Source: Pedobacter jejuensis (GTDB taxonomy: Bacteria > Bacteroidota > Bacteroidia > Sphingobacteriales > Sphingobacteriaceae). From it: 64,000 nt of DNA. The position numbers and the translations under genes are program-made. The notes beneath the pieces were generated by a model. That model saw only the letters and a program-made list of their open reading frames with translations. It was not told the origin of the DNA and searched no databases. Shown here piece by piece: positions 55,166 through 61,584 of the stretch (position 1 is its first letter; every line of letters starts with the position of its first letter). The DNA is taken from contig NZ_RBEE01000008.1 of NCBI RefSeq assembly GCF_003725795.1, forward strand, positions 62,001 through 126,000. Reading direction: 5' to 3'.

Positions 55166-56296
55166 CTACTTTACTAACTTTCCAAAAGCTGCCAAAAATT
55201 CATCAGCATGTGCTCTAGTTAAATTCAAGGCTGGCAATAAACGAATTACATTTGGTTTAGCCTCGCCTGTGAAAATGAAATGTTTAAATAACAATTCCTT
55301 TTTTACATGTGCTAATTCCTCTGGTAATTCAATTCCAATCATTAATCCGCGACCACGAACTTCTCTTACCTGCTCAAATTTTTTCAGTTCTGTGATTAAA
55401 TAATCCCCAACTTCTTCTGCATTTTTCATCAGGCTATCTCTTTCCATTACCTCTAAAACGGCCAAAGCGGCTGCACAAGCTAAATGGTTGCCACCGAAAG
55501 TAGTACCCAATTCACCATGCCATGGTTTAAATTTTGGTGCAATAGAAATTCCGGATACGGGAAATCCATTTCCCATTCCCTTCGCCATGGTGTAAACATC
55601 AGCTTCTACACCAGCATAATCGTGGGCATAAAACAAACCAGTTCTGCCATAACCACATTGAACTGAATCGGCAATGTAAACTGCATTGTATTCATCGCAA
55701 AGCGAGCGAATTTTTTGTAAGAAACTTTTTGAGGCTTCTTTAATTCCACCAACGCCCTGAATACCTTCAATAATTACGGCTGAAATATCATTTCCCTGTG
55801 CTTTGAAAGTTTCTTCCAAAGCAACTTCATTGTTAAAAGGCAAGAAAATTACATTTTCAGTTTGGTTAACTGGTGCAACAATTTTTGGATTATCGGTAAC
55901 GGCAACCGCTAAAGAAGTACGTCCGTGGAAAGCACCCGTAAAAGCGATGACTTTCTTTCTGCCATTATAGAAAGATGCCAATTTAAGGGCGTTTTCGTTC
56001 GCCTCAGCACCAGAGTTTACTAAAAACAGCTGGAAATCTTTTTTACCAGAAACCTGACCCAATTTCTCTGCAAGCTGAACCTGCAAAGGAATTTTAACTG
56101 AATTGGAGTAAAAGCCAACTTTGCTTAACTGGTCGGTTAAGCGACTTACATAATGCGGGTTGGTGTGACCAATTGAAATCACAGCATGACCGCCATATAA
56201 ATCTAAATATTTTTGTTCGTTAGCATCCCAAACATTGCTGCCAGATGCTCTAGTTATTTCTATATCGTTAAGTGGGTAAACGTCGAATAGTTGCAT
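55166..56296 (-). CDS. argD: N-acylornithine aminotransferase
   Basis: 376 residues of class III PLP aminotransferase. 'YLDLYGGHAVISIGHTNPHYVSRL', 'LVNSGAEANENALKLASFYNGRKKVIAFTGAFHGRT', 'YIADSVQCGYGRTGLFYAHD' and the PLP lysine in 'YTMAKGMGNGFPVSGI' are clear. The usual 'DEVQ' before CGxGRTG reads DSVQ. It makes N-acylornithine from the semialdehyde made by ArgC. Confidence 0.94.
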   Translation of the reverse strand: MQLFDVYPLNDIEITRASGSNVWDANEQKYLDLYGGHAVISIGHTNPHYVSRLTDQLSKVGFYSNSVKIPLQVQLAEKLGQVSGKKDFQLFLVNSGAEANENALKLASFYNGRKKVIAFTGAFHGRTSLAVAVTDNPKIVAPVNQTENVIFLPFNNEVALEETFKAQGNDISAVIIEGIQGVGGIKEASKSFLQKIRSLCDEYNAVYIADSVQCGYGRTGLFYAHDYAGVEADVYTMAKGMGNGFPVSGISIAPKFKPWHGELGTTFGGNHLACAAALAVLEVMERDSLMKNAEEVGDYLITELKKFEQVREVRGRGLMIGIELPEELAHVKKELLFKHFIFTGEAKPNVIRLLPALNLTRAHADEFLAAFGKLVK

Positions 56297-56323
56297 TGTA
56301 TTTTAAGTTATAAGTAGTACGTT

Positions 56324-56701
56324 TTAAGTTGTAGGTTTGGAAGCAGATTTACTTCTCACTCTTCCAATCAAGCTGATAAGCATTGCCTTAACTTCATTAA
56401 TACTGTTTGATAAAATTGAAAACTGTTCTTGGGTTAAATAATCTAAATCTTTAGATAAAATCAAAAAATATTCTGTTTCATTAGCCGAACCTAAAGATAT
56501 ATTTAAAAAATTAGCTAAATCTGCTTGGGTATTTTTACCACATCCTTCTGCGATATTAGCTGGGATTGATGAAGCAGCCCTCCGGAGTTGATTTGTCAAA
56601 CTATACACCTCTTCTTTGGGAAAATTTGCACTAACTCTATAAATACTAAGTGTAATTTGATGCGCTTTTTCCCACACTTTTAATTCTTTGAAATTTTGCA
56701 T
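56324..56701 (-). CDS. Four-helix-bundle protein (S23/IVS family), copy 2
   Basis: 125 residues. 'MQNFKELKVWEKAHQITLSIYRVSANFPKEEVYSLTNQLRRAASSIPANIAEGCGK', 'FLNISLGSANETEYFLILSKDLDYL' and 'EVKAMLISLIGRV' are diagnostic. It is clearly related to, but well diverged from, copy 1 (54681-55040), so the two are not a recent duplication. It lies between argC and argD, 27 bp upstream of argD. Confidence 0.9.
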   Translation of the reverse strand: MQNFKELKVWEKAHQITLSIYRVSANFPKEEVYSLTNQLRRAASSIPANIAEGCGKNTQADLANFLNISLGSANETEYFLILSKDLDYLTQEQFSILSNSINEVKAMLISLIGRVRSKSASKPTT

Positions 56702-56732
56702 ACACTTATTACTTAAAACTTATAACGTACAA

Positions 56733-57788
56733 CTAAAAATAAGCCGCTTTCAACTTCAACCCTGCCGTTTCTTCCAATCCAAACATTAAGTTCATATTTT
56801 GAACCGCTTGTCCGCTGGCGCCTTTGAGCAGGTTATCGATAATGCTGATGATGAATAAATTGTTACCATGTTTTTCTAAATGAACCAGCGCTTTGTTCGT
56901 ATTAACAACCTGCTTTAAATCAATGTTATTCCGGCTCACATGCGTAAAAGGATGCGTACTGTAATAGTCCTCGTAAATGCTTTGAGCCTCCTCTAAAGTT
57001 AAATCACTTTCTAAATATGTTGCTGCTAAAATACCTCGAGTAAAAGCACCACGTTGTGGGATGAAACTCAAAGCATCTATCGGCAATGGCTGCAATTGCA
57101 ATAAACTTTCTCCGATTTCATTCAAATGTTGATGCTCAAAAGCTTTGTAAATGGAAAGATTATTATTTCTCCAGCTAAAATGAGATGTTTTTGATAAGCT
57201 TTGTCCGGCGCCGGTTGAACCAGTTGTTGCATTAATATGAACTTCGCTTTTTATCAAACCTTTTGCAGCTAAAGGCAATAAACCTAACTGAATACAAGTT
57301 GCGAAGCATCCTGGGTTAGCAATGTTTTTTGCTGATTCTATTGCATCATGATTTAGCTCAGGCAAACCATAAATAAAAGCCCCACCCCGACCCTCCCCAG
57401 AAGGGAGGGAGTTGGCCTTTAACCTAAAATCCTGAGATAAATCGATGATTTTGATGTTTTCATTTATTGAATTTGCTGCTAAAAATTTCTTTGCATTGCC
57501 ATGGCCAACGCATAAAAAAAGTACAGCCCCCTCCAAACCTCCCCCAGAAGGTGAGGCTTCAAAAAGCCCATCAAAATTTACACTATCTGTAAAGCGCAAA
57601 TCTGTATCGCCAATTAAATCAGTATGCACATCAGAAATTAAATTTCCTGCGTTACTGGTACTATTAACGAAAGCAATTTCAACATTTGGATGGTTAACCA
57701 AAATACGGAGCATTTCGCCACCTGTGTATCCGGCACCGCCAATTATACCTGCTTTTATTTTTTTACTATTCACAGTCTGTTCTATCAT
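56733..57788 (-). CDS. argC: N-acyl-gamma-glutamyl-phosphate reductase, with two in-frame palindromic insertions
   Basis: 351 residues. 'AGIIGGAGYTGGEMLRIL' (NADP loop), 'NPGCFATCIQLGLLPL' (catalytic Cys) and 'HQHLNEIGESL' identify ArgC. Two stretches have no place in the family: GLFEASPSGGGLEGA (residues 74-88) splits what is normally a continuous 'FDVLFLCVGHG' strand, and ANSLPSGEGRGGA (125-137) sits between 'DLSQDFRLK' and 'FIYGLPELN'. Both are coded by GC-rich palindromes. Core motifs are intact, so activity may be kept. The start overlaps the cupin gene by 23 bp. Confidence 0.93.
   Translation of the reverse strand: MIEQTVNSKKIKAGIIGGAGYTGGEMLRILVNHPNVEIAFVNSTSNAGNLISDVHTDLIGDTDLRFTDSVNFDGLFEASPSGGGLEGAVLFLCVGHGNAKKFLAANSINENIKIIDLSQDFRLKANSLPSGEGRGGAFIYGLPELNHDAIESAKNIANPGCFATCIQLGLLPLAAKGLIKSEVHINATTGSTGAGQSLSKTSHFSWRNNNLSIYKAFEHQHLNEIGESLLQLQPLPIDALSFIPQRGAFTRGILAATYLESDLTLEEAQSIYEDYYSTHPFTHVSRNNIDLKQVVNTNKALVHLEKHGNNLFIISIIDNLLKGASGQAVQNMNLMFGLEETAGLKLKAAYF
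57378..57416 (-). repeat. In-frame palindromic element inside argC (second)
   Basis: Minus strand contains CCCTCCC-TTCTG-GGGAGGG, a perfect 7-bp stem, followed by TCGGGGTGGGGC. It encodes SLPSGEGRGGA. Confidence 0.75.
57525..57569 (-). repeat. In-frame palindromic element inside argC (first)
   Basis: Minus strand contains CCTCACCTTCTGGGGGAGGT then TTGGAGGGGGC: CCTC-x-CC/GGGGGAGG hairpin arms and the trailing GGAGGGGGC shared with the argB element. It encodes ASPSGGGLEGA. Confidence 0.75.
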
Positions 57789-58116
57789 TTTGTGTTGATG
57801 GATAAGAGAAAAGTATAAATTCTAAATCTTGATTTGTTTCATTCGAGATTTTATGTTTGTCGCCTGCCTTAATCTTCAGTCCAGTATTTGCGTTGACTAA
57901 AACGCTTTCGCCTTCAATTAAAAATTTTGCCTGTCCTTTCAAAATATAAAAAAACTGCTCTGCATAAGTATGATAATGTAATTTCTCAGCAGTTTGAGCA
58001 GGCATTAATTCTTGTTTAATTGCAGCCTCAGGTTTACTTACAAAATTCCATCCATCACAACTATCACCCCATTTGTAATGGCTTAAACAATTTTCTTTTG
58101 AAAGGATTTCTATCAT
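57766..58116 (-). CDS. Small single-domain cupin protein
   Basis: 116 residues. The cupin motif 1 is 'KLHYHTYAEQFFYILKGQAKFLIEG' (HxH...E) and motif 2 is 'GLKIKAGDKHKISNE' (H). A metal site is therefore likely. The substrate is unknown. It lies between argG and argC and overlaps argC by 23 bp, so it is in the arginine transcript. A role in the pathway is possible but unproven. Confidence 0.85.
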   Translation of the reverse strand: MIEILSKENCLSHYKWGDSCDGWNFVSKPEAAIKQELMPAQTAEKLHYHTYAEQFFYILKGQAKFLIEGESVLVNANTGLKIKAGDKHKISNETNQDLEFILFSYPSTQNDRTDCE

Positions 58117-58127
58117 ATTTTATTGAT

Positions 58128-58153
58128 GGTCCTTCGACAAGCTCAGGATGACA
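58128..58153. repeat. Dispersed word GGTCCTTCGACAAGCTCAGG + ATGACA
   Basis: Half of a common REP-like hairpin (the partner arm would read TGTCATCCTGAGC...). A related copy is at 51401-51425. It fills most of the argG-cupin spacer. Confidence 0.65.
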
Positions 58154-58184
58154 ACGTGGAAGGAAAGCTTTCCCCTTTAGTCTT

Positions 58185-59384
58185 TTAGCTTTTTGCTTCT
58201 TCTCCGTTAACTTTATGCCAAATCATTACCTGGTTGCCAAATATTTTAGAGAAACCTTTTACATCTTCTCCGCTCCAGGCGTTATTCATTTCGCCGTAGC
58301 TGCCAAATTTATTGCTCATCAAATCATGATTAGATTCAATACCGATAATTTGGAAACGGTAAGGCAATAATTCGATGAAAACTTTACCGCTAACCATTTT
58401 CTGGGTATCGGTTAGAAAAGCTTCAATATTCCGCATAATTGGGTCGTGGAATTGACCTTCGTGTAGCCAGTTGCCATAGAAAGAAGACAATTGTTCTTTC
58501 CAGCTTAACTGCCACTTGGTTAAAGTATGTTTTTCTAAAGTATGGTGTGCTTTTATAATTAAAACCGGTGCCGCAGCCTCAAAACCCACTCGACCTTTAA
58601 TACCGATAATCGTATCTCCAACATGAATATCTCTACCTATGCCAAAAGGTTGCGCAATGGCTTGTAATTTCTGAATTGCTCTAACAGGCTCCAAAGTTTC
58701 ACCATCAATGGCTACCAATTCGCCTTTTTCAAAAGTCAGTTCAATTTTACGAGATTCCGTTTCCGAAACCTGAGTTGGCCAAGCGCTTTCTGGTAATGTT
58801 TCGTTCGATGTTAAAGTTTCTTTTCCACCTACCGAGGTTCCCCATAGGCCTTTGTTGATTGAATATCTTGCTTTCTCCGCACTATATTCTACACCATGTT
58901 TCGCTAAATATTCTATTTCCGCTTCGCGGGATAATTTTAAATCTCTAATCGGAGTAATGATTTCAACTTCTGGAATTAGGATGTTAAAAATCATATCGAA
59001 GCGAACCTGGTCGTTACCCGCACCTGTACTTCCGTGAGCAACGTAATCAGCACCAACTTTTTTAACGTAGTTTGCAATTGCCGTAGCCTGACTTACACGC
59101 TCTGCACTAACAGAAAGCGGATAAGTAGCATTTTTTAATACGTTACCAAAAATTAAATATTTAATACATTCTTTATAATAACTTTCAGTTTCATCAACTA
59201 CAGCGTGAGAGGCTACACCCAAAGCATAAGCACGTTTTTCAATTTCTTGTAATTCTTCTTCAGAAAAACCACCCGTATTTACAATTACAGAATGAACTTC
59301 CAAATTGCGGTCTTTTGCTAAATGGATGCAACAAAATGAGGTGTCAAGACCTCCGCTAAATGCTAAAACAACTTTCTTCATCAT
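58185..59384 (-). CDS. argG: Argininosuccinate synthase
   Basis: 399 residues. 'VVLAFSGGLDTSFCCIHLAKD' is the ATP pyrophosphatase P-loop (SGGLDTS). 'VAHGSTGAGNDQVRFD' and 'YSINKGLWGTSVGGKE' are further ArgG signatures. It joins citrulline and aspartate with ATP. It starts at ATGATG and overlaps the upstream GNAT stop by 4 bp (ATGA), so the two are translationally coupled. Confidence 0.96.
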   Translation of the reverse strand: MMKKVVLAFSGGLDTSFCCIHLAKDRNLEVHSVIVNTGGFSEEELQEIEKRAYALGVASHAVVDETESYYKECIKYLIFGNVLKNATYPLSVSAERVSQATAIANYVKKVGADYVAHGSTGAGNDQVRFDMIFNILIPEVEIITPIRDLKLSREAEIEYLAKHGVEYSAEKARYSINKGLWGTSVGGKETLTSNETLPESAWPTQVSETESRKIELTFEKGELVAIDGETLEPVRAIQKLQAIAQPFGIGRDIHVGDTIIGIKGRVGFEAAAPVLIIKAHHTLEKHTLTKWQLSWKEQLSSFYGNWLHEGQFHDPIMRNIEAFLTDTQKMVSGKVFIELLPYRFQIIGIESNHDLMSNKFGSYGEMNNAWSGEDVKGFSKIFGNQVMIWHKVNGEEAKS

Positions 59385-60082
59385 TTATGAAATAAAAGGG
59401 TAAGTAAAAATAAAAGGGATTTTAAGCCCGTTTTTGGCTTAGGTTTTACAACCAAACGTTGCTTAATGCGCATAAAGCGCTCGTATAACTTGGGTTTCCG
59501 TTGTAACTCTTCTGCAAATTTTTTGGCTGCATCGTGTTTTTGAGTGGCTGGGTCGTAAAGCATAGCGGTACACATGCAATTTTTACGCTCCTTCATTTTC
59601 AAAATTTCGAAATTTACACAGCTTTGGCATCCTTTCCAAAACTCTTCATCCTGCGTTAACTCAGAATAAGTAACCGGTTCGTAACCTAAATCAGAGTTGA
59701 TTTTCATTACCGCCAAACCAGTGGTTAAACCAAAAATTTTCGCCTTCGGATATAATTTTCTAGAGAGTTCGAAAACATGCTCTTTAATAGCATGGGCCAA
59801 ACCCGCTTTTCTATATTCAGGAGAAACAATCAAACCAGAATTAGCCACAAATTGACCATGGCTCCAGGTTTCGATATAGCAAAAGCCAGCCCAGGAGCCA
59901 TCTTTATGAAAGGCGATAACAGCTTTACCTTCCTTCATTTTATTGGCAACATATTCTGGCGAACGTTTTGCAATACCAGTTCCACGAGCTTTTGCAGATT
60001 CTGCCATTTCAGTAACAATCTGCTCTGCAAAGACATGATGCTCAGCAATGGCTACTTGTACTATAAATTCATTAATATCCAT
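59381..60082 (-). CDS. GNAT family acetyltransferase heading the arginine cluster (candidate N-acylglutamate synthase)
   Basis: 233 residues. The GNAT acetyl-CoA region is at 'SWAGFCYIETWSHGQFVANSGLIVSPEYRKAGLAHAIKEHVFELSRKLYP' (motif A with R/Q-x-x-G-x-A-like 'YRKAGLA'). The C-terminal part has 'FWKGCQSCVNFEILKMKERKNCMCTAMLYDP', cysteine-rich. No other gene in the window could make N-acylglutamate. Position at the operon head and coupling to argG support that role. I recall that genetic work in Bacteroides pointed to a GNAT protein at this locus as the synthase; this needs checking. Confidence 0.72.
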   Translation of the reverse strand: MDINEFIVQVAIAEHHVFAEQIVTEMAESAKARGTGIAKRSPEYVANKMKEGKAVIAFHKDGSWAGFCYIETWSHGQFVANSGLIVSPEYRKAGLAHAIKEHVFELSRKLYPKAKIFGLTTGLAVMKINSDLGYEPVTYSELTQDEEFWKGCQSCVNFEILKMKERKNCMCTAMLYDPATQKHDAAKKFAEELQRKPKLYERFMRIKQRLVVKPKPKTGLKSLLFLLTLLFHK

Positions 60083-60166
60083 TCGTTTTCTAACGAAAAA
60101 TTAAGGTATTCTTGTTAATTGGGTTTTTAGAGAGGATCAATTCCTCATAAGTATTAGTAAGATGTA

Positions 60167-60301
60167 CTAAATACGCGGCGTAAAATTTTGCCGACTTAAG
60201 GGATAATAGAAAACAGGCTGAAAACGATTAATAAACAAACTCTTCGCAGCAATGTGTATTGCTGTAAATGCAGAAAGTTTATGTAAAAATTGTTTTATCA
60301 T
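60167..60301 (-). CDS. 44-residue ORF in the arginine-cluster leader
   Basis: ATG at 60301 to TAG at 60167: begins MIKQFLHKLSAFTAIHIAAK and ends SRQNFTPRI. It starts about 35 nt after the predicted transcription start and ends 85 nt before the GNAT gene. An amphipathic basic N-terminal part and three Arg codons near the end are visible. It could be a leader peptide or simply an unrelated small protein. Confidence 0.4.
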   Translation of the reverse strand: MIKQFLHKLSAFTAIHIAAKSLFINRFQPVFYYPLSRQNFTPRI

Positions 60302-60339
60302 CCGTTGCGTATTAAAACGACTTTAACTCTATTGAGGTG

Positions 60340-60370
60340 CAAAGGTTTAAATAAAAATCGAGTTACACAA
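60340..60370 (-). promoter_or_regulatory. Promoter of the arginine cluster
   Basis: On the minus strand TTG (60370-60368), 20 nt, then AACCTTTG (60347-60340) followed by CA. This is one base from the TAnnTTTG consensus and has a good -33 partner, the best two-part promoter in the window. Confidence 0.5.
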
Positions 60371-60653
60371 TGTTTTTTAATTTTTTTAAAAATTAATACA
60401 AATCTGTGAAGTAAAAACACTCAAATAATTTACGTTTTAAAATCCCTATTTATTGCAGTTCTTAGGATCTAGTATGTGTACAAATTCACATCAACTAATT
60501 ATTGTTAAAAAAACCCTTAAAACTTTAACATCCGCTTAACAACATTTAACATCCTCCAAAGTCCTTTAAACACAATATTTGTAGAGCTGTAGCGAATGCT
60601 TTCCTGCAGTCGTTTTAATTGCAATCAATAATAAATCAAATCCCAACTTAGTT

Positions 60654-61364
60654 ATGCAAAAATCTACAAACTCCTTTTTTCGAAAATCAAATTTTTATTC
60701 ATTAGCGATATTGCTTATGGTGGCCATCATCAGCTCATGTGGTAAAACTGATGCTATAGATACAACTATTTCCTATTTACGGGTGGTAAATTCATCTCCA
60801 GGCTTGGCAACCTATAATGTATATTTAAATGGTAGCGCAATAAACTCAGCTTCATTACCTTTTGCGGGTGCTTTGGCCTATACTTCAAAAACTGCAGGAA
60901 CGTATAGCTTAAAGTTTACATCTGGCAGCAACACAGAAAGTTTGTTGACGAAAGATGTTGCCTTAAATCAAAACACTAGATATTCTTATTATTTGATTAA
61001 CAAGCCTGGCCAATTGGATGGTTTATTAATTGGCGATGATTTAAGTATGCCAGCAACAGATAAAGCTTACATCCGTTTCATCAATTTATCGCCAGATGCA
61101 CCAGCGCTTGACCTGTTTAAAACCTCAACAACAACATCTTACGCAACAAACAAAGCTTTTAAAGCTGCTAGCGGATTTATTGCTGTTGATGCAGGAACCT
61201 ATTCATTGGATGCGAAAGATACCACAACGGGTTCGGTAAAAACAACGATAACCGACGCCGTATTCGTAGCCGGATATCATTACGATGTGATTTGCGGTGG
61301 GTTAGTTAATCCTGCTAATGATACTGAAAGACCAATTGGTTTACACGTATTAACCATCAAATAA
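60654..61364 (+). CDS. DUF4397 domain lipoprotein
   Basis: 236 residues. The N-terminus has a hydrophobic stretch ending in a lipobox, 'AIISSCGKTD' (Cys29), so it is a probable lipoprotein. The DUF4397 pattern is visible: 'ISYLRVVNSSPGLATYNVYLNGSAI', 'YTSKTAGTYSLKFTS', 'AYIRFINLSPDAPALDLFKTS' and 'FIAVDAGTYSLDAKDTTTG', two Ig-like repeats. Function unknown; probably surface exposed. It precedes the siderophore receptor, but an operator-bearing spacer separates them. Confidence 0.87.
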   Translation: MQKSTNSFFRKSNFYSLAILLMVAIISSCGKTDAIDTTISYLRVVNSSPGLATYNVYLNGSAINSASLPFAGALAYTSKTAGTYSLKFTSGSNTESLLTKDVALNQNTRYSYYLINKPGQLDGLLIGDDLSMPATDKAYIRFINLSPDAPALDLFKTSTTTSYATNKAFKAASGFIAVDAGTYSLDAKDTTTGSVKTTITDAVFVAGYHYDVICGGLVNPANDTERPIGLHVLTIK

Positions 61365-61496
61365 AACCCTTAATCCAAAAATTGCAATAGTTAGGATTGT
61401 CCTTTAATTGGGATAATCCTTTTTTTTTCATTTTTCATTCAAAAGATTTGATTATTCATATTTCTTGAATTGGACATATTGTATTTTTTACACACC

Positions 61497-61519
61497 TTAT
61501 TTAGAATTATTCAAAATAA
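61497..61519 (+). promoter_or_regulatory. Fur-box-like palindrome before the TonB receptor
   Basis: TTATTTAGAAT (61497-61507), T, ATTCAAAATAA (61509-61519): an 11-1-11 palindrome with a single mismatch. It lies 12-35 bp upstream of AATTTTTG (61531-61538), a one-off -7 box, so a bound repressor would block the promoter. Confidence 0.6.
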
Positions 61520-61584
61520 TTTGGATTATAAATTTTTGCGCCGTTATTTTGCAGCAGTTTAGAATTAATCCAAATAAATTTAAG

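Larger units (their letters stand above)
60083..60653. other. 571-bp divergent control region between the arginine cluster and the DUF4397 gene
   Basis: It holds the minus-strand promoter (60340-60370), a 250-nt leader, a 44-codon ORF (60167-60301) and a small hairpin TTCGTT-TTCT-AACGAA (60082-60097) overlapping the GNAT start. On the plus side, AATATTTG at about 60575 is a one-off match to the -7 consensus. Confidence 0.55.

Noticed and set aside
61465..61584. 40-codon upstream extension of the TonB receptor
   Set aside because: It would cover the Fur-like palindrome and promoter and would hide the signal peptide that begins at 61585.
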